Positions 47,487 through 55,796 of a stretch of 64,000 nucleotides of DNA are shown piece after piece. This DNA comes from Cellulomonas soli (GTDB taxonomy: Bacteria; Actinomycetota; Actinomycetes; Actinomycetales; Cellulomonadaceae), in the NCBI RefSeq assembly GCF_013409305.1, contig NZ_JACBZJ010000001.1, positions 2,356,001-2,420,000 on the forward strand. The letters run 5' to 3'. The notes beneath the pieces are model-generated. The model saw only the letters and a program-made list of their open reading frames with translations, did no database searches and had not been told where the DNA came from. Every line of letters starts with the position of its first letter. Positions within the stretch are counted from its first letter, which is position 1. Position numbers and translations under genes: made by a program.

Positions 47487-47630
47487 ATGCGTCGCGTCGC
47501 CGTCAGCAACAAGCACGTCGTCGCGGTCGCGACGCTCCTGGTCGCGCTCGCGGCCGGCATGGTCGCGGGGTCCGCGGTGGCGGCCGAGGCGGGCGGCACC
47601 CCGACGGCCCCGGTGACCCAGGGCGAGTAG
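47487..47630 (+). CDS. Small exported or membrane peptide (47 aa)
   Basis: ATG 47487 with GAGGGG seven bases upstream starts a 47-residue product: basic N-region MRRVAVSNKH, a hydrophobic core VVAVATLLVALAAGMVAGSAVAA and a short polar tail GGTPTAPVTQGE. This is a classical signal peptide or single-span mini-protein. The 250 bases between the tRNA and this start show no other gene. Function unknown. Confidence 0.55.
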   Translation: MRRVAVSNKHVVAVATLLVALAAGMVAGSAVAAEAGGTPTAPVTQGE

Positions 47631-47658
47631 CCAGGGCGGCCGGGTCCGTCCCGCGGTC

Positions 47659-48288
47659 TCAGGGGGTCGGGCGCCCGCGTCGACGCAGGAGCACGACGAC
47701 GGCTGTCGCTGCTGCGACGACCAGTCCGAGGCCGAGCGCAATCCAGGCGGGTCCGGGTGCCTCGGACGGCTGGGTGGTCGACGAGCCCGGGCTGAGCGTC
47801 GCCGCCACCGTCGCGGTCGTCGTGTCGGAGGGGCTCGCCTCCGGCGTGGGCGTCGCCGTCGGCGTCGGCGTGGGTGTGGGCGTCGGGGTGGCGACCGCGG
47901 CCGGACGGGCCGGGTCGTCGACCGTGTAGGCGAACGTGCCCTCGATCGGGTGCCCGTCCGCCGAGACGACGCGCCAGGCCACCGCGTACGCCCCGGACGG
48001 CAGGTCGGCCGGGAGTGCCGCGGTGACGGTCGGACCGTCGACGGTCACGGCGAGCTCGACGGCCGTCCCGCCCGCGGGTGTCAGGACGACGGCGCTCGAC
48101 AGGTCGAGGACGTCGTCGCTGAACTCCAGGGTGAGCGCCGTCGGTGCGGTCGTGACGACCTCGCCGTCGGCCGGTGAGGTCGAGAGCAGCTGGTCGTGGG
48201 CGGAGGCGTTCGTGGCCGCACCGAGGGAACCGGCGGCCAGGAGGCCACCGACGAGGAGGGTCGACAGGACCCGTCGAAGAACAGGCAT
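47659..48288 (-). CDS. CopC-domain copper-resistance-like protein
   Basis: 209 residues: signal peptide to ASA (about 1-30), mature domain starting HDQLLSTSPADGEVV with the N-terminal His that binds Cu(II) in CopC, DGHPIEGTFAYTV near 106, then a Thr-Pro repeat linker (about 125-150), a Ser/Thr-rich stretch and a C-terminal helix with Arg-rich anchor. So it is a membrane-tethered external CopC without the fused CopD membrane domain. ATG 48288 (GGAG six bases upstream) preferred to the adjacent GTG 48291. The membrane protein gene upstream may be a partner. Confidence 0.88.
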   Translation of the reverse strand: MPVLRRVLSTLLVGGLLAAGSLGAATNASAHDQLLSTSPADGEVVTTAPTALTLEFSDDVLDLSSAVVLTPAGGTAVELAVTVDGPTVTAALPADLPSGAYAVAWRVVSADGHPIEGTFAYTVDDPARPAAVATPTPTPTPTPTATPTPEASPSDTTTATVAATLSPGSSTTQPSEAPGPAWIALGLGLVVAAATAVVVLLRRRGRPTP

Positions 48289-48420
48289 CACAGACTCCAG
48301 AGCGAGAGCGAGGGCGCGTCCGCAGGGCTCCGGAGAGCGGCCCGAGTCGGCTCGGGCAGTCGCCGCGGCGGCACGTCGATGGTGGTCGGGGGACGTCGGA
48401 GGACGTCGGGGTTCAGCTGG

Positions 48421-49050
48421 TCAGCGGGCCGAGGCGACGACGGGTGGGCCGCGGCGCGCCTGCGAGCGGGCGATCGGCCTGGTCGACGCGACCCGGTCGG
48501 CGCGTCGCGTGACGGCGGCGCCCCGCAGCGGACGTTCGACGAGCGTGCGTGCCGGGGCCCGCAGGGCCGGGAGCAGCACGGTCCACAGGTGGACGACGGT
48601 GCGCGCGGCGCGATCCGTGCCGACCAGCAGCCCGACCGTGAGCATCGTCGCGGCCAGGTGTGCGACGAGCATCGTCAGGCCGGCGGCGTGCAGGTGGGTG
48701 CCGCCACCCGTCACCGTCAGGGTGAGCGTGCCAAGGTGCGCGTGCCCACCGGGAGCGGCGACGGTCGCCGCCGGTCCGGCGCTCGTGCCGGTGGCGGTCA
48801 GCCAGGTGAGCGCGGTGTGCAGCCCCGCCTGGGCGGCCAGAGCGAGCGGCAGCAGGAGGCGTACCCGCAGCCGCACCCGGGTCGTCCACGCTGTCGCCGC
48901 GAGCAGCAGCGCGCCGAGCGCACCCACCACGCGCAGGCCGGGCAGCCCACCGCCTCCGAGCACGTGCGCGCCGACGCCGAGGGCCAGCGCGGTGGTCGAG
49001 ACGAGCGCGAGGCGCCCGGCGCCCAGCGCCCTCTCGACCGGTGTCTGCAC
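48421..49050 (-). CDS. Four-helix membrane protein with His motifs, near copC
   Basis: A 209-residue membrane protein with about four helices and an Arg-rich C-terminus. Between helices it has GGHAHLGTL and GTHLHAAGL plus a helix LVAHLAATM, giving a set of His that could face a metal. Placed 132 bases upstream of copC on the same strand, so a copper- or metal-related role is a reasonable guess. GTG start with TACCCT exactly six bases before it. No named family recognised. Confidence 0.75.
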   Translation of the reverse strand: MQTPVERALGAGRLALVSTTALALGVGAHVLGGGGLPGLRVVGALGALLLAATAWTTRVRLRVRLLLPLALAAQAGLHTALTWLTATGTSAGPAATVAAPGGHAHLGTLTLTVTGGGTHLHAAGLTMLVAHLAATMLTVGLLVGTDRAARTVVHLWTVLLPALRAPARTLVERPLRGAAVTRRADRVASTRPIARSQARRGPPVVASAR

Positions 49051-49144
49051 GGCGCCAGGGTAGACCTCGGGCGGGACCTTCGTCCCGGCCGCGCCGACGT
49101 CGGGACGACGGACGCGCAGGTCGCGAGGGTGCGCGGTGAGCTCC

Positions 49145-49816
49145 TCAGAGCGCCGGGCCGCTCTCCTCCAGCAGCCGCAGCGCCGCGCTCACCCGGGGGT
49201 TCCGCTGCGGGTCGACGTCGATGCCGAGCGTGGCGTAGATGGCGTTCACGTGGTTCTGCACCGACTTCTCGGTGATCCCGAGTCGTTCGCCGATGCCCGC
49301 GTTCGACAGGCCCTGGGCGATCAGCCGCAGCACCTCGTACTGCCGGTCGGTCAGCCGGGCCACGTCCGACCCGGCGCGCGGGGCGACCCGGGCGAGCAGC
49401 GCGGGGTCGAGCATCGTCTCGCCGACCGCGGCCGCACGCACCGCCGCGACGAGCACCTCCTCGCTCGTCCCCGACGTCTTCGACAGGTAGCTCCAGCCGA
49501 CGGCGACGTCACCGGGGAGGTCGAGCAGCAGGTCCATCGCGTCGTGCGCGGACAGCAGCAGGATGCCCAGCCGAGGGTGCCTGCGACGCAGCGTGACGCC
49601 GAGGGCGATCCCGTTCCCGTCGGGCAGGTCGATGTCGAGCACGGCGACGTCGACGGTGCCCGCCGTGATGCGCTGCGTGGCCTCGGTGACGGTGCCGACG
49701 GAGACGACGACCCGCAGGCCGGGGGTGTTCCCGAGGGTGTGCTCCAGCATCGAGCGGAAGAGCGGCTGGTCCTCGACGACGGCGACGCGTACGGGGTTCG
49801 AGGGGAGCGGGCTCAT
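49145..49816 (-). CDS. NarL/LuxR-family response regulator
   Basis: 223 residues. Receiver domain (about 8-128) with acidic VVEDQ, phospho-acceptor Asp in AVLDIDLPDGNG (near 57) and the switch Ser/Lys (LLLSAHD, YLSKTSG); LuxR-type helix-turn-helix (about 152-210: LTDRQYEVLRLIAQGLSNAGIGERLGITEKSVQNHVNAIYATLGID). ATG start. Divergent from a histidine kinase gene, with which it should form a pair. The SipW locus downstream of the kinase is the nearest plausible target. Confidence 0.9.
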   Translation of the reverse strand: MSPLPSNPVRVAVVEDQPLFRSMLEHTLGNTPGLRVVVSVGTVTEATQRITAGTVDVAVLDIDLPDGNGIALGVTLRRRHPRLGILLLSAHDAMDLLLDLPGDVAVGWSYLSKTSGTSEEVLVAAVRAAAVGETMLDPALLARVAPRAGSDVARLTDRQYEVLRLIAQGLSNAGIGERLGITEKSVQNHVNAIYATLGIDVDPQRNPRVSAALRLLEESGPAL

Positions 49817-49890
49817 GGCACGTCAGTATCCTCGTGGCAGCCAGGCGCGTCGCGTCACCGTGCGGCGCGGCGGGGGGAGAGGTACCAACG

Positions 49891-51150
49891 ATGACGTCCG
49901 GTCCGTCGAGCACCCGCCCGCAGTCCGTGGCCAGCAGGTTCGCCGCGCACGTCCCCGTGCCCGACTCCCGACGACCCGTCGGCGCCCGCGAGGCGGAGGA
50001 GTGGGCGCAGGACGTCCGCCGCGACCGCACGACGCTGCTGCGCGGCGCCGGGGTCATCTCCGGCCTGTACGGGTTGGGCGCCTCGGTGCAGGCGGCCTAC
50101 ATCTACGCCACGTACCTGTCGGACTGGGCGGACGTCCCGGTGGTCGCCCGGCTGACCGGGAACGCGCTCGCGGTCGTGATGCTCGTCGTCGCGCTCGCGG
50201 TGCTGCGCGTGCACCGGGCGCCCACGCTCACCGCGGTCGGCGTGCGATGCCTGGTGGCGAGCGTGGCGGCCGCGCTCATCAGGGTGGCCTCGCAGACCGT
50301 GACGGGCGTCTACGAGCACTGGGACGCCGCCACGCTCGAGGCCGAGCTGCTCAGCGGGTTCAGCGCGGCTCTGATCGCCTGCGCCGTCGGGGTGCGGGCG
50401 ATGGTGCTGGTCCGCGAGGTGCGGGTGGGCGCGCGGGCGGCCGCGAGCCAGGCCGTCGACGTGCAGCACGCGCTGCACGCGCTGCAGCAGGAGGAGGTCC
50501 GGGTGCGGCGTGCTGTCGCCGAGGGCCTGCACTCGAGCCTGCAGCAGCGGCTCGTGGTCATCGTCGCGGGTCTGGACGCGTTCCTGCGCGAGACGCCCGG
50601 GCGTCCGATCACCGCGAGCGAGCTCACGTCCCTGCAGGAGCTGCGCGACGACATCGACGTCGTGCGTGAGCAGGACGTGCGCGAGATGAGCCGGCTGCTC
50701 TACCCCGACCAGCTCGAGATCGGCATGACGCCCGCGGTGCGCCAGCTCCTGCGGCGGGTGCCGACGAGCATCGCGGTGCGGCTCGTCGTCGGCCCGGCGA
50801 TGCGTGAGCTCGACGACCCGACGAGCGAGTGGCTCTCGGAGCCCGAGCGGCTGCTCGCGGTGCGCGTGGTGGAGGAGGGGCTCTCGAACGCGTTGCGGCA
50901 CGGCAACCCGACGAGCCTGGAGGTCGGCCTGGAGCGGGACGGCGACATGGTGGTGGTGCGCGTCGAGGACGACGGCGCCGGCTTCGACCCGATGCTCGTG
51001 CACGCCTCCGGCACCGCGCGGCTCGGTGAGCGGCTCGCCCTCGTGGGCGGTCGGCTGGACCTGACCGCACGCGCGGGCGGGGGCGCACGGCTGGAGGCGC
51101 GGTTCCCGGTGGCCGCTCTGCGCGCAGGGCGCGGCCCGAGCCAGGGCTGA
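49891..51150 (+). CDS. Sensor histidine kinase (HisKA_3/NarX-like)
   Basis: 419 residues: four membrane helices (about 52-78, 90-110, 115-138, 155-180), a short coiled-coil (about 195-215), the dimerisation helix with phospho-acceptor His in AEGLHSSLQQRLVV (near 216), and an ATPase domain with EEGLSNALRHG and VEDDGAGFDP. The acidic residue that normally follows the His in this family (HD/HE) is Ser here. ATG 49891 chosen for its GGGGGAGAGG site; an upstream in-frame start lacks one. No large external sensor domain, so the signal is probably sensed in the membrane. Confidence 0.88.
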   Translation: MTSGPSSTRPQSVASRFAAHVPVPDSRRPVGAREAEEWAQDVRRDRTTLLRGAGVISGLYGLGASVQAAYIYATYLSDWADVPVVARLTGNALAVVMLVVALAVLRVHRAPTLTAVGVRCLVASVAAALIRVASQTVTGVYEHWDAATLEAELLSGFSAALIACAVGVRAMVLVREVRVGARAAASQAVDVQHALHALQQEEVRVRRAVAEGLHSSLQQRLVVIVAGLDAFLRETPGRPITASELTSLQELRDDIDVVREQDVREMSRLLYPDQLEIGMTPAVRQLLRRVPTSIAVRLVVGPAMRELDDPTSEWLSEPERLLAVRVVEEGLSNALRHGNPTSLEVGLERDGDMVVVRVEDDGAGFDPMLVHASGTARLGERLALVGGRLDLTARAGGGARLEARFPVAALRAGRGPSQG

Positions 51151-51480
51151 CCCTTCCGGACCGTGGCGCGGCGGCGGGGGCGAGGCGTCGCGCCGACCGG
51201 TTCGTCGGGCAGATCCGACACGCCCCGGCCCGTCCGACATGCCCCGTGAAGTCCACGATGTGGGACTCGCGAGGGGGACATGTCCCTCCTAATGGACACG
51301 CGTTCAGCGTGGATGTCCGAAACGCGCAGATCCGCAGGTCGCAGCGCGGGTGAAAGAAATGGACGTTCCGGGCAGGGCGGGTGTTTTGACCCCGATGGTC
51401 CGTCGGAGTCCGGTCTGCACCGCCTTACCGTCGCGGTTCGCGAATCTCGTCCCCATCCGCCCGCGCCACAGGAGTCATCG
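51151..51480 (+). promoter_or_regulatory. 330-base control region before the SipW locus
   Basis: No convincing gene. It holds a 14-base direct repeat with one mismatch, TCCGACACGCCCCG (51214-51227) and TCCGACATGCCCCG (51233-51246), a perfect 12-base palindrome GGGACATGTCCC (51275-51286), and related GGACAC and GGATGTCC blocks up to 51320. Local base composition is more AT-rich around 51310-51370. The cluster looks like a multi-site regulatory region, possibly for the adjacent LuxR-type regulator. AGGAGTCATCG before 51481 is the ribosome site. Confidence 0.5.
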
Positions 51481-51897
51481 ATGTCCACGAAGAAGTCCGC
51501 CCACCGTCGCAAGGCCCTGGCCGTCGGCATCGCCGTCGTCGGCGTCGCCGGCCTCTCGCTCGCCTCGGCGGCCCAGCTCAACCTCATCTCCGACGGTGCG
51601 CAGTTCCAGTCCGGCGTCGACGTCGTCGCCAACTGCCAGCCCGCGAACCAGGACATCTCGGTGTCCTTCTCCGACCCGAGCCTGGCCGCCTCCGGCTACG
51701 CCAGCACCTCCGTGGTGTTCTCCGGCATCGCACCGGCCTGCTTCACCAAGCTCGCCAACGTCGCCGTCGCGACCACCGGCGGTCTGACCGAGATCGCCTC
51801 GGCGCTCACCGTCTCGGGCGCGACGCTCACCGTCGCCCTGCCGACCGGCACGACGGCCGACGCCGTCTCGCAGGTCGCGTTCTCCATCCACGACTGA
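51481..51897 (+). CDS. Small exported protein, likely SipW-type substrate
   Basis: 138 residues. Basic N-terminus (KKSAHRRK), hydrophobic segment ALAVGIAVVGVAGLSLASAA, then AQLNLISDGAQFQSG, the kind of alternate signal peptide processed by SipW-class peptidases in TasA/CalY-type fibre proteins. The mature part (about 110 residues) is beta-rich, Ser/Thr/Ala/Val-rich, and has two Cys (VANCQP and PACFTK) likely to pair. ATG with AGGAG nine bases upstream. First gene of the locus, 20 bases before the peptidase gene. Confidence 0.82.
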   Translation: MSTKKSAHRRKALAVGIAVVGVAGLSLASAAQLNLISDGAQFQSGVDVVANCQPANQDISVSFSDPSLAASGYASTSVVFSGIAPACFTKLANVAVATTGGLTEIASALTVSGATLTVALPTGTTADAVSQVAFSIHD

Positions 51898-51917
51898 CCC
51901 GGCGGACCAGGGCACGC

Positions 51918-52499
51918 ATGACGAGCACGCACGAGCCCGCAGCACCCGAGGCGCCCCGCGCGCGTCGGGTGCTGCGTGCCGTGCCGACCGTGCTGCTCTA
52001 CGGCGCGGCGATCGTCGCGGCCTGGTTCCTGTGGCCGTCCTCGCTGGGCGGCTGCACCACTCTCACCATCGTCTCCGGCCACTCGATGGAGCCGACCTAC
52101 TACACGGGCGACGTCGTGGTCGCCCGGTGCGGCGAGCCGCAGGTCGGTGACGTCGTCGTCTACCAGCCCGCCGACCTCGGCGGAGCCCGGATCATCCACC
52201 GGATCATCGGCGGGGACGGCGCCTCGGGCTGGCAGATGCAGGGTGACAACAACGGGTTCGTCGACCCGTTCAGCCCGACCGACGCCGAAGTCGTCGGCAT
52301 CGCGTCGGTGCACCTGCCGAAGGTCGGCCTCGCGGCCGCCGCCCTGACGAACCCGTGGATCTGGGGCTCGCTCATCGTGATCGCCGTCGGCATCCTGCTG
52401 TGGCCGACCCGGGTCGAGGACGACGACGAGCGCTCGCAGGACGACGACGCCCCGGCCGGGCCGTCCGCTCACGTCGCGGTCGGCGAGGGTGCGCCGTGA
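51918..52499 (+). CDS. sipW: Signal peptidase I, SipW-like (Ser-His type)
   Basis: 193 residues with helices near 22-41 and 144-165. Catalytic Ser in VSGHSMEPTYYTGD (about 56); the second box is RIIHRIIGG with His (about 94) where ordinary bacterial enzymes have Lys; then GDNNGFVDPF. The Ser-His arrangement defines the archaeal/eukaryotic-like class to which Bacillus SipW belongs, dedicated to fibre and pilin-type substrates. Its neighbours with matching signal peptides support this. The next gene's GTG overlaps its stop (GTGA). Symbol by class, not proven orthology. Confidence 0.88.
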   Translation: MTSTHEPAAPEAPRARRVLRAVPTVLLYGAAIVAAWFLWPSSLGGCTTLTIVSGHSMEPTYYTGDVVVARCGEPQVGDVVVYQPADLGGARIIHRIIGGDGASGWQMQGDNNGFVDPFSPTDAEVVGIASVHLPKVGLAAAALTNPWIWGSLIVIAVGILLWPTRVEDDDERSQDDDAPAGPSAHVAVGEGAP

Positions 52500-53335
52500 C
52501 GCGCCGTGCGCGCCTCGTCGCGCTCGTCGCGCTGCTCGTGACCCTGGTCGGGTTCGGCGCCTCCCAGGCCTCAGCGGCCGCCCTCGTGCTCGACGCCGGG
52601 ATGCGCCCGAGCTCGGCGAGCGTGACCCGCTGCACCGCCCAGGCCGTCACCGTCACCACGACGAGCACCACCGGCGCCGCGAGCCAGGTGGCCGTCACGG
52701 GCCTGGACACCGCCCGGTGCGCGGGCCGTGCCGTCCTCGTGTCCGTCTACGACCCCACCGTCACGTCGGGCTGGGCCTCCGCGCGCCGCTTCACGGGCGT
52801 CGGCACGGTCACCGCGACCTCAGCGACCCTGACCGCCTCGACGTCCCCCACCTCGTTCACCCCGTCCGCGGGCCTGAAGGCGCACGTCACGATCGGCGGC
52901 TGGCCCGTGCAGGCGACCTGGTCGTACGCCTCGGCCGCCGCGGTCGGCTGCCAGGTCCGGACCAACGGCTCGGGCGCGGTCGACACGACGAAGACCTGCA
53001 CGATCGGCACCGTCACGCACAGCGGGTACAACACCTACTGGCGGCACCTGAGCGTGCAGGTGCCCATGACGTTCTCCGCGCCGCCGTCCTCGAACCAGTA
53101 CGTCACGTTCACGTTCGCCGTCCCGACCGCCGACCAGCCCGCGTGGTGGTCGTGGTCCGGCGCGGGCCTGTCCGCGTACAGCTACGGCTCCGGCCAGGGT
53201 GCGATCACCTCGAGCTGCTCGGCGCTGCCGATGATCTCCGGGCGCACCCCGAGCAACGTGTGGGGCGGGTTCACCGGGATCTCCCTCCAGGTCGACATGG
53301 AACGCACCGCCACCCCGCTGTGCACGGTGCCCTGA
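52496..53335 (+). CDS. Exported beta-rich protein of the SipW locus
   Basis: 279 residues from GTG 52496, translationally coupled to the peptidase gene. Signal peptide RRARLVALVALLVTLVGFGASQASAA, then a Thr/Ser/Ala-rich region of immunoglobulin-like strands with Cys at TRCTAQ, ARCAGR, VGCQV, TCTIG, SCSAL and LCTVP, an even number that could make three disulphides. A Trp/Tyr-rich middle (YNTYWRHLSV, PAWWSWSGAGLSAYSYG) suggests a folded binding face. No sortase motif or C-terminal anchor, so secreted or held by fibres. No family recognised. Confidence 0.82.
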   Translation: MTRRARLVALVALLVTLVGFGASQASAAALVLDAGMRPSSASVTRCTAQAVTVTTTSTTGAASQVAVTGLDTARCAGRAVLVSVYDPTVTSGWASARRFTGVGTVTATSATLTASTSPTSFTPSAGLKAHVTIGGWPVQATWSYASAAAVGCQVRTNGSGAVDTTKTCTIGTVTHSGYNTYWRHLSVQVPMTFSAPPSSNQYVTFTFAVPTADQPAWWSWSGAGLSAYSYGSGQGAITSSCSALPMISGRTPSNVWGGFTGISLQVDMERTATPLCTVP

Positions 53336-53547
53336 CCGTCGCCTCCTGACCCGCCGAACGCTCAGTCCCGCCCCCTCGCGCCCGATGGGACGGTGGAGGA
53401 CCTGGGCGCTCGCCCCACGGGTCGCTCGGCGCGGGTTGCACCTCTCCCGCCCCGGCCACCCCGGTGGCGCACGTACGGCGACTCCGGTCGGCACGATGCC
53501 GACCGTTCGAGCGCTGCCCGCGCGACCGCCCATGGAGGGGAGGGGGC

Positions 53548-53949
53548 ATGGCGTCGACCCTGGGGACGCTGCGCCGGCGCCCCTCCTCGACCCGCGTGTT
53601 CTGGGCGAGCTCGCTCGCGGCCGTGTCGCTCGCCGGGCTGTACGCCTCGGCCCGTGCCGCCGAGCAGCTCGTCGTCGCCGCACCGGCCGGGTGCGACGTG
53701 CAGTCCGTCGACTGGTCCTACGAGATCGGCCTCGACGCGCGCACCGGGTACGGCATCACCGGCACCCGTTTCGTCGACGTGCCCGACGCCTGCGAGGGTG
53801 TGCGCGTGCAGGTCCTCTACCGGGCCGACGGGTCGATCGTGCGCCGTTCCGAGGTCGTGCTGCACGACGGGACGGTCGACCTGCTCGGGGTCCTCGAACC
53901 CGCCGGGACCCGGGTCACCGACGCGTCCTGGGTCGTCCTCCCCGACTGA
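53548..53949 (+). CDS. Small exported protein, second SipW-type substrate
   Basis: 133 residues from ATG 53548 with a strong GGAGGGGAGGGGG site. RRRPSSTRVFWASSLAAVSLAGLYASARAAEQLVVAA parallels the segment of the first gene in the locus (hydrophobic core, LAGL, ASA, then AQL/EQL), and like it the mature part opens with Cys after about 12 residues (APAGCDVQ) and contains a second Cys (DACEGV). Remaining sequence is beta-rich. It ends ASWVVLPD without anchor. 212 bases separate it from the previous gene; no other gene is seen there. Confidence 0.78.
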   Translation: MASTLGTLRRRPSSTRVFWASSLAAVSLAGLYASARAAEQLVVAAPAGCDVQSVDWSYEIGLDARTGYGITGTRFVDVPDACEGVRVQVLYRADGSIVRRSEVVLHDGTVDLLGVLEPAGTRVTDASWVVLPD

Positions 53950-53988
53950 CGTGCGACGGGCGCGGCGACCGACGCCTCCGCGTGTCCC

Positions 53989-54927
53989 TCAGGCCTCGCG
54001 CGCCGGCTCCACCTCGACGGGCGTCGCCTCCGGCCGCTTGGCCGTCCGGGCCGCCCCGCTGGAGGTGCCGTGCAGCCGCCGGGTCGCCCACGGGTACAGG
54101 TGCACCTTGGCCCACCGGGCGTCGTCGCGGACCTGAGCGAGCCGCGGGACGGGCGGCAGCGGTGCCGGCGGCTCGTCCCAGTCCGGGACGTCCGGCGCGA
54201 GCCCGAGCCCGACGAGCGCCGCCTGCGCGACGCGCGCGTGGCCGTCCTTCGTCAGGTGGATCCGGTCGTCGGACCACATCCGCCAGTCCGACAGCGAACG
54301 CATGCCCCACAGGTCGAGCACGTACGCGCCGTGCCGACGGGCGATCGACCACACGTGCGCGTTGAACACCCCGACCCGGGCCCGGGTGGCCCGCACGAGC
54401 GGCGACCCCGCGGCGTCCATGCCCGTGCCCAGGAGCACGTCGATGCCCGCGGCCCGCAGCCGTGCCACCCCGGCCTCGAGGTCGCGGGCCAGCCGGTCGA
54501 CGTCGACCGACGGGCGCAGGATGTCGTTCCCTCCGCCGACGAGGCTCACCAGGTCCGGTCGCAGGTCGAGGGCGACGGGGACCTGCTCGCGCAGGATCGG
54601 TCGCAGCAGCCGGCCGCGGATCGCCAGGTTCGCGTACTCCAGCGGCGGCTGCCCCGCGGCGGTGCGGCGCTGCGAGAGGTGCATGGCCAGCTGGTCCGCC
54701 CAGCCGCGCAGGGGCGCGTCGGCGGGCGGCAGGGGGATGTGCGGGCCCGCCGGGTGCCCGGGGGCGTCCCACAGCCCCTCGGAGAACGAGTCGCCGATCG
54801 CGACGTACCGCGACCACCGGACCTGGCCGCCGTCGAGCACCGGGGGTCCGCCGAGCACCGGGGACGGGTGCGCAGGGTGCTCGGTGGTGGGGGAGAGGTC
54901 GACGGGCTGCTCGTCCGGAAGGGTCAC
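53989..54927 (-). CDS. SGNH/GDSL-family hydrolase
   Basis: 312 residues with the serine-esterase blocks: AIGDSFSEG (catalytic Ser near 44), Gly of block II near ANLAIRGR, GGGNDIL (block III Asn) and DDRIHLTKDGH (block V Asp/His). No signal peptide, so a cytoplasmic esterase/lipase or acyl hydrolase; substrate unknown. The C-terminal 90 residues are a Pro/Arg-rich extension. GTG 54927 is selected because CACAAT precedes it by six bases and the frame upstream belongs to ung territory. Confidence 0.85.
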   Translation of the reverse strand: MTLPDEQPVDLSPTTEHPAHPSPVLGGPPVLDGGQVRWSRYVAIGDSFSEGLWDAPGHPAGPHIPLPPADAPLRGWADQLAMHLSQRRTAAGQPPLEYANLAIRGRLLRPILREQVPVALDLRPDLVSLVGGGNDILRPSVDVDRLARDLEAGVARLRAAGIDVLLGTGMDAAGSPLVRATRARVGVFNAHVWSIARRHGAYVLDLWGMRSLSDWRMWSDDRIHLTKDGHARVAQAALVGLGLAPDVPDWDEPPAPLPPVPRLAQVRDDARWAKVHLYPWATRRLHGTSSGAARTAKRPEATPVEVEPAREA

Positions 54928-54959
54928 CGGGCCATTGTGCCCACGGGGGGCGACAGGCG

Positions 54960-55637
54960 TCAGGGCAGCGTCCAGTCGACCGGCTGCGCGCCCTGCTCGA
55001 CCAGGAGCCGGTTCACCTGGGAGAACGGTCGCGAGCCGAAGAACCCCCGGCTGGCCGACAGCGGGCTCGGGTGCACGCTGGCCACGACCGGCACGCCGTG
55101 CAGCGCGGGCGCGAGCGACTGCGCGTCCCGGCCCCACAGCACGGCGACCAACGGTCCGCCCCGCTCCACGAGCGCGGCGATCGCACGGTCGGTGACCGCC
55201 TCCCAGCCGTGCCCGCGGTGCGACGCGGGTGCGCCCGGCCGGACGGTCAGGACCCGGTTGAGCAGCATGACGCCCTGCGCGGCCCACGGCGTCAGGTCGC
55301 CCGACGTCGGTGCGGGCAGGTCCAGGTCCGTGACGAGCTCGCGGAAGATGTTCGCCAGCGAGCGTGGCACCGGCCGCACGTCGGGCTGCACGGAGAACGA
55401 GAGCCCCATGGGGTGCCCGGGTGTGGGGTACGGGTCCTGCCCGACGATCAGCACACGGACGTCGGCGAGTGGTCGCTCGAAGGCCCGCAGGACGGCGTCA
55501 CCGGCCGGCAGGTACTCGCGTCCCGCGGCGACCTCGGCGCGCAGGAAGGCCCCGGCGGCGCGCAGCTGCGGCTCCACGGGGGCGAGGGCTGCGGCCCAGT
55601 CGGCCGCGACGAGCTGGTCCAGCGGGGCGCCTGTCAC
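54960..55637 (-). CDS. ung: Uracil-DNA glycosylase, family 1
   Basis: Removes uracil from DNA to start base-excision repair. 225 residues with the family 1 motifs: catalytic-water loop [19 protein letters not shown] (near 65-83), the uracil-binding [17 protein letters not shown] and the DNA-intercalating [18 protein letters not shown] (near 185-203). GTG 55637 with TACTCT seven bases upstream. Followed 32 bases later by the SGNH gene. Confidence 0.95.
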   Translation of the reverse strand: MTGAPLDQLVAADWAAALAPVEPQLRAAGAFLRAEVAAGREYLPAGDAVLRAFERPLADVRVLIVGQDPYPTPGHPMGLSFSVQPDVRPVPRSLANIFRELVTDLDLPAPTSGDLTPWAAQGVMLLNRVLTVRPGAPASHRGHGWEAVTDRAIAALVERGGPLVAVLWGRDAQSLAPALHGVPVVASVHPSPLSASRGFFGSRPFSQVNRLLVEQGAQPVDWTLP

Positions 55638-55663
55638 GGGCGCGAGAGTACCCGGCCGGTCGA

Positions 55664-55693
55664 ATGACACCGCTGTCGTTCGCGCCGTACGAT
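55664..55693 (+). promoter_or_regulatory. Candidate promoter of the DUF3263 gene
   Basis: ATGACA (55664-55669) and TACGAT (55688-55693) are 18 bases apart in a locally less GC-rich stretch, about 100 bases before the gene. It overlaps the divergent ung promoter region. Confidence 0.4.
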
Positions 55694-55796
55694 GGCGCAC
55701 GACGGACGTCCCCCCACACCGACGGCCCCGACCGGGTCGACGCGCAGAGGTGGACGAGCACGGCGGACGACCGGCCCGCACGATGGAGGAGGACGC

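Noticed and set aside
46978..47741. Minus-strand frames across the tRNA with peptides such as RIRTDDPLFTRQVLWPTELRR and IGFEPMTPCLQDRCSGRLS
   Set aside because: These are the familiar antisense translations of a tRNA gene and have been mis-annotated as proteins in many genomes.
47820..47900. Repetitive GGCGTGGGCGTC-type stretch
   Set aside because: It encodes the Thr-Pro linker of the CopC protein; an ordinary low-complexity linker rather than a separate repeat element.
55011..55021. GTTCACCTGGG, identical to the PHO box unit
   Set aside because: A single copy inside the ung coding sequence with no second unit at 11-base spacing.
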